NCBI GenBank assembly: GCA_963726125.1
Contig: CAVSBG010000005.1
Coordinates: 868,001 to 932,000 of the forward strand
Length of the DNA: 64,000 nucleotides
Source of the DNA: JAMXLO01 sp963726125
GTDB taxonomy: Bacteria; Pseudomonadota; Alphaproteobacteria; Acetobacterales; Acetobacteraceae
Direction: 5' to 3'
In this document: positions 53,650 to 62,389 of the stretch, piece after piece
How positions within the stretch are numbered: position 1 is the first letter of the stretch
Layout of the letters: each line of letters opens with the position of its first letter
The notes under the pieces: generated by a model
What the model was told of the DNA's origin: nothing
What the model saw: the letters and a program-made list of their open reading frames with translations, nothing else
The model's database searches: none
Position numbers and translations under genes: made by a program

Positions 53650-53989
53650 CGCTCGAAGCTATTTGTGGGACATGAGGGAAGCAGCGGACGCTATCGCCCG
53701 ATTCACTACCGGCATGGACTCTGTCAGTTACGCGGAGAATGAAATCGTCCGCGCCGCGGTCGAACGAAAGTTCGAAATCATCGGTGAGGCCTTGACCCAG
53801 CTTGCGAAGCGCGACCCGGATCTTGCGCGCCGCGTGCCGGATTTGCGCGACATCATTGCGTTCCGCAACCTGCTGATCCACGGCTATGCCGTCGTTGCCC
53901 ACGACGAGGTTTGGGATGCCGTCCAGACCTCATTACCCGGACTGCGTGCGGCGGTTGCCGCTCTGCTCGGCGAACTGGGGCCGGCCTGA
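53639..53989 (+). CDS. hepT: HepT-like toxin (DUF86)
   Basis: A 116-residue helical HEPN RNase. The catalytic R-x4-HxY motif is intact in FRNLLIHGYAVV, with FEIIGEALTQLAKRDPDL and DEVWDAVQTSLPGLR as further blocks. It cleaves RNA when not AMP-ylated by MntA. A degenerate relative lies at 43.0-43.5 kb on the other strand. Confidence 0.88.
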   Translation: MERDARSYLWDMREAADAIARFTTGMDSVSYAENEIVRAAVERKFEIIGEALTQLAKRDPDLARRVPDLRDIIAFRNLLIHGYAVVAHDEVWDAVQTSLPGLRAAVAALLGELGPA

Positions 53990-54283
53990 CATTTTTCTGA
54001 GGTCTGGCCGACCAATGCGGCCCCGACTGAAGCCACGACTGCCCGATCTTGATAAGGTGGATCGGCTTGCTGCCGAAGGACCGCTGCGGGTGGAAAGCGG
54101 ACCACCACCACAAATTCGGAGGGTGACCGGTGTCGACCAAAGCTGCTGAGCGATAGAGCTGGAGCTGACGAATTGACTGGCCCCATTATCTCTCGCTTCT
54201 GCAATGCGTTGTCCCACGGGTAGCGGGGCAGTTCAGGTTTGAACCGCCTTGACAGGCGGTCGCCACCTAACGGGGTTCGTGAC
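53990..54283. other. Intergenic region with a perfect hairpin
   Basis: About 290 bases with no recognised gene. ACCGCCT (54243-54249) and AGGCGGT (54254-54260) form a perfect 7-base stem with a TGAC loop shortly before the next small reading frame. It could be a terminator stem or an operator. Confidence 0.5.
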
Positions 54284-54448
54284 ATGATGACCTTAGAGCA
54301 AGGTGCCAGCTACCTCGCCGAGCTCTCGCGATCGGGCGAGTATTCGGAGTGTCGAATTGACACCAACGTTAGCGGATACCTTGTACATTTCAAAGGATAC
54401 CATTCCAGAATCATCGAAGAAAAGGAGCGCCTTGCACAGGCATTCTGA
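54284..54448 (+). CDS. Small hypothetical protein at the island edge
   Basis: About 54 residues, MMTLEQGASYLAELSRSGEY onward, with a Lys/Glu-rich end. Codon use is more AT-rich than the core genes, as is typical of this island. No family is recognised. It could be the start of a longer broken gene, because sense-like sequence in another frame follows it. Confidence 0.35.
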   Translation: MMTLEQGASYLAELSRSGEYSECRIDTNVSGYLVHFKGYHSRIIEEKERLAQAF

Positions 54449-54558
54449 GGTGGCCCCCGAGTCAGACTTAAGTGAGCGCATTCGGAAGAGAATACTGCGA
54501 GAAGACCAAAACTGACCCACAACCATCTCATGGCTTGAATGGGGCGTAGGGGGAACGA

Positions 54559-55236
54559 GTGATCACCAAAGACAATTTGCCTGCAAAATCGCCAAGTAGG
54601 GATATCGCGGCAGCTTCAGATCAGACCGGCAGCTTGATAGCGCGTGGATTGGAGGCCATCAAGAGCTGGTCTTTGGGCAGAACATTCTTCCGACGCGTAC
54701 GGGGTGTGGTCCAGGGTCAAATCCATATGGACAACGCCCGCGCCACCATCACGCTGACGCGCGACGCCGATGCCAGCACTTTCATGTACCTAAGCGCCTA
54801 CCATTGGCTTGAGCAGCTCCTTGAGGATGCCAAGCATCCGCTAGCTCCGGACGAATTGAAGGCTGACGCTGCAACTGTGCGAAAATGGCTGGGAGCCACC
54901 ACCGACGACGACATCACCTACAAAGGTCACGACAAAGAGCGCCTCGAAGCCGCCGTGGAATGGCATGAGAAGTTCGCTACTGGCTTCCAGCAAAATCTAC
55001 GCGAAGGCATCGCACCATCCCCCCACCTCGCTCGGGAGTTTCACCAGTTCAAGGCATGGGTGACGCCAATTTACGATACCATCGAGGAACCCGTCGAACC
55101 GATCAGCGAAGATATTCGGGGCGTATTTGATCGCATGCTAGCCATCGAACCGCGCCGCACCGTCTACACCGCGGAGCGCGGGCATCAGCCAAGTCCCTCG
55201 GATATAAAAGCAGGCGGCCTTCATCAAGAGCTATGA
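54559..55236 (+). CDS. Hypothetical protein, 3' end replaced by an IS remnant
   Basis: A 225-codon frame from GTG. Up to about residue 205 it looks like a soluble helical protein (IHMDNARATITLTRDADASTF, WLEQLLEDAKHPLAPDELKADA, WHEKFATGFQQNL, FKAWVTPIYDTIEEPVEPI). The last residues (ERGHQPSPSDIKAGG...) run into IS630 sequence near 55206, so the native C-terminus is lost. The family is not recognised. Its position near Sel1 and J-domain genes suggests it once belonged to that cluster. Confidence 0.5.
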   Translation: MITKDNLPAKSPSRDIAAASDQTGSLIARGLEAIKSWSLGRTFFRRVRGVVQGQIHMDNARATITLTRDADASTFMYLSAYHWLEQLLEDAKHPLAPDELKADAATVRKWLGATTDDDITYKGHDKERLEAAVEWHEKFATGFQQNLREGIAPSPHLAREFHQFKAWVTPIYDTIEEPVEPISEDIRGVFDRMLAIEPRRTVYTAERGHQPSPSDIKAGGLHQEL

Positions 55237-55810
55237 AGCGCTGCTGAACCAACTGCCGGCGAATGAGGCGGTGATGTTTGCCGATGCGGTGCACCCGACA
55301 CATGCTGCGCGAACTGTCGGCTGCTGGGCTCCGAAAGACATCCCCGTGGCGATCACACAGAGCAGCGGGCGGGATCGTCTGAACATCCACGGCGCGATCG
55401 ATCTCGAGACCGGCAACACCCGCATGTTGGACGTGCTGGTAGTGAATGCCGCAAGCACCATCATGCTGCTGATGGCGATCGAGCTGAGTATCCGGGAAGC
55501 GGTTGATCGACGTGTTCCTGGACAACGCCCGGTACCATCACGCGAAGCTGGTGCAGCAATGGTTGGCGCGATCCGACTGTCGCATCCGGCTGCACTTCAT
55601 CCCGTCATACTGCCCGCATCTCGACCCGATCGAACGATTGTGGGGCTTGATGCACCGGCACTGCACTCACAACAAATGCTATGCCGGGTTCAAGGATTTC
55701 AGTCGTGCGGTACTAACGTTTCTGCGTGAGCAGGTGCCACGGTGTTGGCCTGTCTACTGCGACGAGGTCACTGACAACTTCCGCGTCATCAATCCCGCAG
55801 ATTTTCGGGT
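55206..55810 (+). mobile_element. IS630-family transposase remnant
   Basis: The DDE half of an IS630 transposase with no N-terminal helix-turn-helix region. First frame: KQAAFIKSYEALLNQLPANE, MFADAVHPTHAARTVGCW (first Asp). After a frameshift near 55480 a second frame continues VFLDNARYHHAKL (second Asp) and YCPHLDPIERLWGLMHRH (Glu), ending NPADFRV. Terminal inverted repeats and a TA target were not identified. It is inactive as it stands. Confidence 0.85.
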
Positions 55811-55876
55811 TTCGGTATACACATCGCTGAGGTCGCGGAAACTGAACTGCATGAAGCTGAAGCCGTCGCCGACCAA

Positions 55877-56095
55877 ATACGCGTGATCGATTACCTGGCG
55901 GACGAGTTCCGCAAGGAACAGGGCGTCGACCTTCGCCGCGACAAGCTGGCCCTGCAGCGTCTGAAGGAAGCTGCCGAAAAAGCGAAAATCGAGCTGTCGT
56001 CGTCGAAGGAAACCGAAATCAACCTGCCTTTCATTATTACGGACGCCTCTGGGCCGAACCATCTGGTGATGAAGCTCACCCGGGCAAAGTTCGAA
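55877..56095 (+). pseudogene. Internal fragment of a dnaK gene
   Basis: About 72 codons of DnaK ATPase-domain sequence: RVIDYLADEFRKEQGVDLRRD, then KLALQRLKEAAEKAKIELSSS, then TEINLPFIITDASGP and KLTRAKFE. Similarity stops abruptly on both sides: to the left it abuts the IS630 remnant, to the right an unrelated Arg/Gly-rich frame. It matches canonical alphaproteobacterial DnaK (residues of about 235-305), not the YegD-like protein at 2.2 kb. Confidence 0.88.
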
Positions 56096-56123
56096 GTCGC
56101 TGGCGGTCGAGCGTGGGTGGCGC

Positions 56124-56507
56124 GTGGCCGAACCACCCCCGGAGGTTGCGCGTGAGCTCGCAGCAGCACCAGTTTCAACCACAGACACGGGAACCGCATC
56201 TGCTGAGGCTGACCCCGAGAAATTGCTGAAGGACGCAGTGGACGCCTGGAAGCGCAGGGAAACCATTGATGCTATCAGATTAGCAACAATAGCCGCCGAA
56301 CAAGGGCACGGCCGCGCCCAAGAACTTCTCGGCCACCTATATGGGCTCAGCGCAGAAGATGATATTCGGAATTATGTCCAGGCTTACATGTGGTACCATC
56401 TGGCCGCGGAACATTTAGCCGGGACGGATTATTGGTGGATGCGGGATGAAGTCATTAAATCCCGCGATTGGGTTGGCAAAATGATGCCTCCGAATTCAAC
56501 TAGCTGA
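56124..56507 (+). CDS. Sel1-repeat protein, probably N-terminally truncated
   Basis: A 127-residue frame from GTG with a proline/alanine-rich start. It contains Sel1-like helices: LLKDAVDAWKRRETIDAIRL, IAAEQGHGRAQELLGHLYGL and NYVQAYMWYHLAAEHLAG. Sel1 repeats mediate protein interactions. It lies between the dnaK scrap and a J-domain gene, and the upstream part may have been lost with the rearrangement. Confidence 0.65.
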   Translation: MAEPPPEVARELAAAPVSTTDTGTASAEADPEKLLKDAVDAWKRRETIDAIRLATIAAEQGHGRAQELLGHLYGLSAEDDIRNYVQAYMWYHLAAEHLAGTDYWWMRDEVIKSRDWVGKMMPPNSTS

Positions 56508-56518
56508 GGCACAGCGGC

Positions 56519-57307
56519 GTGCGAGCGAGTGGATGGAGCATCGGAATCATCGTGCTTCCTAAGGAAATCGAACTCGCCCTTCTGGAAGCTGAGCAAGCTG
56601 AGCTTAAAGAGCAGGTTGCTTTGGCTGAACTGACGCTTGAGACGACAAAGATTGAAACAGTGCTCTTCCAACAACGCTATTACCAAATCGTTGGGCGCCT
56701 CTATGCCCAGTTGGATGACCTTGCTGCCCAGATCGCCAATATGCGAATGGAGCAGAACCCAGAGGATAGCGTTTTAAAGGCGCAAGCACATTCCACCCAA
56801 CAGCAGGCGAGAAGGTCATCAGAAGAAGCGGGACTGATCGAAAGGCAACCCGATCCAGCGCCGGTAATCGATCTCAACCTCAAGCAGGCATACAGGCGGG
56901 CGGCCAAGCTCATGCACCCCGACCTGGGCATCTCGGTACATGAGCGTCAACGTCGCACCAAGTTTATGGCGTCATTGAACCTTGCCTATGAACATGGCGA
57001 TCCGGCGGAAATTGAGCGATTGGTAGTGGAATTCGGGCAAGACCCTGAGGCGATCGTCGGGGAAGACGTTGCGTCGCGCATCGAGAAGGCAAACCGCCGT
57101 ATCAGCCAGTTACGACGTAGATTGGCCGAGCTTCAGCTCGAGATGGATGCCCAACAAAAGTCCAAAGGATTCTTGCTCAGGCAGACCATCGAAACTGCCG
57201 AGGCGCTTGGCGCAGACCCTCTGGGTGACTTGGCGCATGAATTGGCCAAGGAAATCTCCGAGCGCGAGGCCGAATTGAAGACGGCACGGCGGGCCGGACC
57301 CAGATAG
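56519..57307 (+). CDS. Coiled-coil protein with an internal J-domain
   Basis: A 262-residue cytosolic protein. An N-terminal coiled coil (about 15-85, LLEAEQAELKEQVALAELTL...) is followed by a J-domain core LKQAYRRAAKLMHPDLGISV (about 125-170) with the HPD motif that stimulates Hsp70, then a second coiled coil to the end. J-domain proteins of this build recruit an Hsp70 to a specific client. No intact Hsp70 is next to it, only the dnaK scrap. The start is uncertain (GTG 56519 or 56552). Confidence 0.75.
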   Translation: MRASGWSIGIIVLPKEIELALLEAEQAELKEQVALAELTLETTKIETVLFQQRYYQIVGRLYAQLDDLAAQIANMRMEQNPEDSVLKAQAHSTQQQARRSSEEAGLIERQPDPAPVIDLNLKQAYRRAAKLMHPDLGISVHERQRRTKFMASLNLAYEHGDPAEIERLVVEFGQDPEAIVGEDVASRIEKANRRISQLRRRLAELQLEMDAQQKSKGFLLRQTIETAEALGADPLGDLAHELAKEISEREAELKTARRAGPR

Positions 57308-57773
57308 TAGTTTTAGTGGCATGCAAGGTGCGGGCGAGCGACTGTGGCCGTTCCGATTTTCGCACCACTGGAAGGTCCGCAATGGGTCGATTGCGGCCAT
57401 ACGCCCAGGGGGCTCATCCAGCAGGCTGACGGACGGCCCGGAACACGCGAAACCCGCCTCACCCCCGCAACCCGGTCAATCTGTCTTCTGAGGAACGAGC
57501 GGTGGGCCGTCGATTCACCAAGGTGTGGAGCGTATACGACCAACATTCAACCCAACACGCGATGCACGATCCAGCGCCATGCCCCCAATCCTCGAGACCC
57601 ACCGCACCCGACACTTCACGAGCTACCAACACCGGACAAACCACCAGCTAGCCACACGCCTCATCCGTGGGGTTGCTCCGGCAGGACCTTCATATACTCT
57701 GCCCGGCACCCACTATCGCGCAGGCCGGCGATGTCATGCACGCCCCGTGCGCGTGAGACCGGAGCCGACGTCC
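57308..57773. other. Intergenic region at the right edge of the island
   Basis: About 465 bases with no supported gene. Base composition returns to the chromosomal GC level toward the right. No attachment-site repeat or tRNA was recognised. Confidence 0.45.
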
Positions 57774-59304
57774 ATGACCGCCCCAAAACTCCTCACTGAC
57801 GCCCAGATGCAGCACTTCATCGCGCATGGCTATCTCCGCCTGCGCACGGAGCTGCCGGATAGCTTCCATCGCGGCATCTACGAGCGGTTCGACACGCTGA
57901 TTGGCACCGACGCCGCCCTCAACCCCGGCAACAACCTGCTGCCTGCGGTACCCGAGCTTAACCGGGTCTTCGCCGACCCCGTCGTGCGCGGCGCGCTGAC
58001 CAGCGTGGTAGGCCCGGATTACGTCATGCATCCGCACCGCGCGCTCCACAACAACCCGCCGGGGTCTGACGCGCAGCGCATCCACAAAGACAGCTACTGG
58101 GGCTACCTCCGGCGCGTCCGCAACCACCGCTCGCCGTTGGGCGATGATCATGTACGTCCCACAGGCCACCCCGCTCGAGCGCGGCCCCACCGGCGTGATC
58201 CCAGGCAGCCAGTACCAGTCGCAGCGCCCGGACGACGCGCTGATGCCGGAAGTGGCGGGCTGCCTCGAAACCGGCGGGTTCCTGCTGATCCATTACGACA
58301 TCTGGCACCGCAAGATGAAGAACTTCACCGAGGACAAGCGCTTCATGATGAAGTTCGAGTTCATCCGCATGCAGGAGCCCAACTCCCCAAGCTGGGATCA
58401 CACCGATCCCACCTGGCGGCTCGACGAACCTCCGGCTCTGAACCTGTCCGCTGTCTGGCGGCGGCAATGGAACTGGCTGTGCGGCGCGCCCAACCAGGAT
58501 GTCACGGTCAACGACATCGATGCCGCCGGCCTGACCAGCTCCGATCCGCACCAACGCCTCGCCGCCATCAACGACATCGCCCGCAGCACCGAAGCAGCAC
58601 GCACCCATCTGCCCGCGCTCGCTGCGCTGCTGCGCGACCCGCTCGAACCCATAGCGGTCGATGCCGCCTATGCGATGGCCAGCGCCGGAGCCGATGCGGT
58701 GCCACCGCTGCTGGACATTATCCGAAGCGACACCGAGGAAGACCTGGACCCTGACCGCGGCTCGCATGATGGCAGCCGGCCGGATCCCGGCATGCCAGCT
58801 CGCAGCGCTGCCTATGGGCTCGCCGAGATTGGCCTGCCCGCCGTTCCCGGTCTGCTGGATATTCTCAGCAAAGGCGCCGGCTCCCACGCTCGCAAGTTGG
58901 CCGCGTTCGCTCTGGGGGAAATCGCAGGCACAGACACTGAAGTCATCGAGGCGCTCTGCCGAGCCATACAGGACCCATCGGCCGCGGTACGCATCAACGC
59001 CATCGAGGCGCTGGGCTTGAAACCAGCCTCGCCCTCCGCCGTCGCCGCCTTGTCGCGCGCAGTCAAGGACCCCGATCCGCAGGCGCGCTTCTCCGCGGCG
59101 CTCTCGCTGGCGCAGATCGGCCCCGGGGCCGAAGCCGCCGTCCCTGCATTGCAGGACGCGCTCTACGACGAAAACCGCTACGTGCCCGGCTATGCCGTCG
59201 AGGCGCTCGAGCGCATCGCCACGCCAGGCGCGATCCGCGCACTCCTGCCGTTCCTGAAAACCGCCCGCTGGTGTCCGCACACCTCGCCTGCCAGCATCTA
59301 CTGA
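57774..59304 (+). pseudogene. Phytanoyl-CoA dioxygenase-like protein fused to HEAT repeats, frameshifted
   Basis: From ATG 57774 (GGAG upstream) the frame reads LLTDAQMQHFIAHGYLRLRT and the iron-binding HxD in RIHKDSYWGYLRR. At 58131-58135 it must shift (one extra C) to RWAMIMYVPQATPLERGPTG, PGSQYQSQR and the distal His region LIHYDIWHRKM. After residue ~220 come about six HEAT/PBS-type helical repeats (DIARSTEAARTHLPALAALL, AAYGLAEIGLPAVPGLLDIL and so on) to the stop. The whole is about 509 residues. It would be a 2-oxoglutarate/Fe(II) enzyme with an interaction domain; the substrate is unknown. It heads the ABC importer operon. Confidence 0.82.
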
Positions 59305-59326
59305 TAATAATACGGGGAGGAAACCA

Positions 59327-60559
59327 ATGAGCAGAACACGCGGCGTCCTGCGCGCCTGTCTGGCTGCGTCGCTGCTCGCCCTGTCCAGCCACGCCGCCGG
59401 GGCCGAGCAAGTGCATCTCACTTGGTTCATGTGGTCCGGCACCGAGCCAGAGGTCGTGGCCTGGAAACACGTGGCCGAACTGGTCACGCAGAAATACCCA
59501 GACATCACCGTCGATTTTCAGACAACGTCGTTTCCCGATTACTGGACAAAGCTGCCCGCCCTCGCGGCCGGCGGTAAATTGCCCGACATCGTCAGCCTGC
59601 AAAGCCTGCGCGCGCCCGGCTTCGCCGACTTGATGGTGCCGCTGGACGATCGCATCAAGGCGGACAAATTCGATATCGACGCGTTTGATCAGTCGATCAT
59701 CAAGGGCCTGTCGCGCAACGGCAAGCAGTTCGCGTTGCCCTATGATTTCGGCCCGCTGGTGCTCTACTACAACCACGACATGTTCGCGAAAGCCGGTTTG
59801 CCCCTGCCGGCGCCCGGCTGGACCGAGGCGGATTTCATACGCGACGCCAAGGCGCTGACCACGGGCGGCATGTTTGGTTTTGCCGCGAGCGCACCCGATG
59901 CATTCCTGGTGTTCGCCCGCTCGAAGGGCGCGCATTATCTTGACGCGAAGGGCCAGCTCGATCTGAACAACGCCGGCATGAAGAGCGCGTTCACGCAATA
60001 CGCCGCACTGGTCAGCCAGGACAAAGTGGCACCATTGCTTCCGGCCAGTGGCGTGCAATCGTCATCCGTTGCCAACGGCCGCTTCACCGCCGGCAATGTC
60101 GCCATGTACGTCGATGGGCCCTGGCAACTTCTCAACATCAAGAAGAAGGCCAGCTTCACCGTTGGCATGGCCCCCGTGCCGGCGCGCGAGGCCGGCAGCA
60201 TCACGCTCAGTGCCGGCTCCGGCTTCGGCATTTCGATCACCAGCAAGCACCCGGACGAAGCCTGGAAGGCGATCCAGGTGATGACCGGGCCGGATGCCGA
60301 GAGATACCTTGCGGAGGCTGGCCGTGCCTTCGCCGCGCGAAACGCCTTCCAAAAGTATTGGTACGACGTCGCCGCGGACGGCGTTGTCGGTGCACGAGAG
60401 GCGCTGCCCGCAGCGCTGAAGACCGCCGAACCTTATGTGACGACGCCGAATTGGGCGACCATGGCGGCGCTGTTCGAACAATACGCGCCGCTCGCATTCG
60501 GCGGTACCGAGCAGCCCGGTAAGGTGCTCGACACCATTCAGAACCTCGCTACCCAGTAG
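59327..60559 (+). CDS. Extracellular solute-binding protein, sugar ABC importer
   Basis: A 410-residue family 1 solute-binding protein with a signal peptide (about 1-26, ending AAGA-E). It has the early block VHLTWFMWSGTEPEV, FALPYDFGPLVLYYNHDMF and GFGISITSKHPDEAWKAIQVM. It delivers a carbohydrate or glycerol-phosphate-like solute to the two permeases that follow. GGGGAGGAAA precedes the ATG. The real ligand cannot be read from sequence. Confidence 0.9.
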   Translation: MSRTRGVLRACLAASLLALSSHAAGAEQVHLTWFMWSGTEPEVVAWKHVAELVTQKYPDITVDFQTTSFPDYWTKLPALAAGGKLPDIVSLQSLRAPGFADLMVPLDDRIKADKFDIDAFDQSIIKGLSRNGKQFALPYDFGPLVLYYNHDMFAKAGLPLPAPGWTEADFIRDAKALTTGGMFGFAASAPDAFLVFARSKGAHYLDAKGQLDLNNAGMKSAFTQYAALVSQDKVAPLLPASGVQSSSVANGRFTAGNVAMYVDGPWQLLNIKKKASFTVGMAPVPAREAGSITLSAGSGFGISITSKHPDEAWKAIQVMTGPDAERYLAEAGRAFAARNAFQKYWYDVAADGVVGAREALPAALKTAEPYVTTPNWATMAALFEQYAPLAFGGTEQPGKVLDTIQNLATQ

Positions 60560-60565
60560 ACGCGT

Positions 60566-61465
60566 TTGGCCGCGGCGTACACCCGGCGCCGCCGCCGGCG
60601 CTCCGACCTGCGCGCCGCGGTCGCCTTCCTGTTGCCCGGCTTCCTCGGCCTATTGGCATTCCTGATCTTGCCGCTGTTCGCATCGCTGTTGCTGAGTTTC
60701 AGCAACTGGCAGGTGATCGGCCAGACGCGCTTCGTCGGGCTGGCCAACTACGTCAACCTGTTCACCAGGGACCCGATCTTCTGGAGCGTGTTCCGCGTTA
60801 CGCTGCTTTACACTGCGGAATACCTGGTGCTGAACATCGTGTTCTCGCTCGGAATGGCGCTGTGGATCGGCACCCTGTCCTGGGGCAAGCAGCTGTTCCG
60901 CCTGTTGTTCTTTCTGCCGACATTCACCCCGCTGATCGGCATCGCGCTGGTCTGGCTGCTGATGCTGACTCCCGGCGGTATCGTGGACGGCACCATCGCC
61001 GCGCTTGGCTTGCCGATACCCAACCTGATCACGAGCCCCACCTATGCGCTGCAGGTGGTCGTGATCGTCTCGCTATGGTCGCACTTCGGCTACAATCTGC
61101 TGCTGTTCGGCGCGGCGTTGGAATCGATCCCGTCAACCTACCTCGACGCGGCCGCGATCGACGGCGCCAGACCCTGGCAACGGTTCTGGCGCATCAAGTT
61201 GCCGCTGATCTCGCCCTCACTGTTCTTCGGCACCGTGCTGACCGCCATTTCCAGTTTGCAGATCTTCGATCAGGTCTATGCGCTGACCCGAGGCGGTCCC
61301 GGTTCGGCGACAACCACGCTCGGTTACGCCATCTATAGCCAGGGCTTCGTCACCTATCGCCTGGGCTATGCCTCGGCCATCGCCTGGGTGCTGTTTGCCG
61401 TGATCATGGCATTGACCGCGCTCCAGCTCCGCCTGCAGCGAAATTGGGTTCACTATGACATCTGA
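60566..61465 (+). CDS. Sugar ABC transporter permease (MalF/UgpA type)
   Basis: A 299-residue inner-membrane protein with six hydrophobic segments after an Arg-rich N-terminus. The cytoplasmic EAA loop YLDAAAIDGARPWQRFWRIKLPLISP docks the ATPase. The TTG start at 60566 lies 6 bases after the binding-protein stop. It pairs with the next permease. No ATP-binding subunit is in the window, so an ATPase encoded elsewhere must serve it. Confidence 0.9.
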   Translation: MAAAYTRRRRRRSDLRAAVAFLLPGFLGLLAFLILPLFASLLLSFSNWQVIGQTRFVGLANYVNLFTRDPIFWSVFRVTLLYTAEYLVLNIVFSLGMALWIGTLSWGKQLFRLLFFLPTFTPLIGIALVWLLMLTPGGIVDGTIAALGLPIPNLITSPTYALQVVVIVSLWSHFGYNLLLFGAALESIPSTYLDAAAIDGARPWQRFWRIKLPLISPSLFFGTVLTAISSLQIFDQVYALTRGGPGSATTTLGYAIYSQGFVTYRLGYASAIAWVLFAVIMALTALQLRLQRNWVHYDI

Positions 61466-62309
61466 GGTGCATCGCCGCGGCAGGGTGGCGCGCATCGCGA
61501 GCGTCGCGCGCCATCTCGGCATCGCACTCATCGCAGCAGTGTTCCTTTTCCCATTCTTCTGGATGATCTCCAACGCGCTGCGGCCAGATCGCGAGGTCTT
61601 CGCAATGCCCCCGCGCCTGCTGCCCAGCGCCATTCAATGGTACAACTTTGTCGCAGCGTGGCGTTACCTGCCGTTCGGCCGCTTCTTCCTCAACAGCGCC
61701 TTCGTCGCAGCATCGGTCACCGCGATCGTCCTCGTGGTATCCAGCCTGTCCGGCTACGCGTTCGCGCGCCTCAAATTTCCTGGTCGCGGCGGCCTGTTCG
61801 TCGTCTATCTCGCGACGCTGATGGTGCCACAGGCCGTGATCGTTATTCCGCTGTTCCTGATGATGGGTGCGTTCGACTGGGTCGATACCTACCAGGGCCT
61901 GATCGTGCCGGTCGCGTTCAGTTCTTTCGGCACCTTCCTGCTGCGTCAGTTCTTCCTGAGCATCCCACAGGAATTGGAGGATGCCGCACGCATCGACGGC
62001 GCATCGCACATGCGTATCCTGCTCACCATCTTCCTGCCGCTGTCTCTGCCGGCATTAGGCCTGCTGGCATTGTTCACTTTCACTGGCCAGTGGAATTCGT
62101 TCCTCTGGCCGTTGATCGCCGTGAACAGCCCCGAGCACGCGACGTTACCGCTCGGCCTGACCATGTTCCAGGGCCAGCAGGGCACGCAGTGGAACTACAT
62201 GATGGCCGGGGCGACGATTTCGATGGTGCCCGGCGTAGTCCTGACGATCCTGATGCACCGCTACATCTTCAAGAGCATTGCTATTGGTTCGGGCTTTGGC
62301 GGCCGCTGA
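61455..62309 (+). CDS. Sugar ABC transporter permease (MalG/UgpE type)
   Basis: A 284-residue inner-membrane protein with six hydrophobic segments and the EAA loop LEDAARIDGASHMRILLTIFLPLSLP. The C-terminus TILMHRYIFKSIAIGSGFGG is typical of MalG-like subunits. It overlaps the preceding permease by 11 bases. It is the last gene of the operon, followed by the convergent LysR gene. Confidence 0.9.
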   Translation: MTSEVHRRGRVARIASVARHLGIALIAAVFLFPFFWMISNALRPDREVFAMPPRLLPSAIQWYNFVAAWRYLPFGRFFLNSAFVAASVTAIVLVVSSLSGYAFARLKFPGRGGLFVVYLATLMVPQAVIVIPLFLMMGAFDWVDTYQGLIVPVAFSSFGTFLLRQFFLSIPQELEDAARIDGASHMRILLTIFLPLSLPALGLLALFTFTGQWNSFLWPLIAVNSPEHATLPLGLTMFQGQQGTQWNYMMAGATISMVPGVVLTILMHRYIFKSIAIGSGFGGR

Positions 62310-62389
62310 GTGCGGGTGGTTCGGCGGGCTGGACGTATCGTTGCAGCTCCTGTCGAGCGGACGACCGCGAGGTCAGGCGGTGTGGGGTG

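Noticed and set aside
53338..57307. The island considered as a complete defence system
   Set aside because: Apart from MntA/HepT, the parts are fragments or lack a recognised effector; the Hsp70 and the transposase are broken, so a working defence module cannot be claimed.
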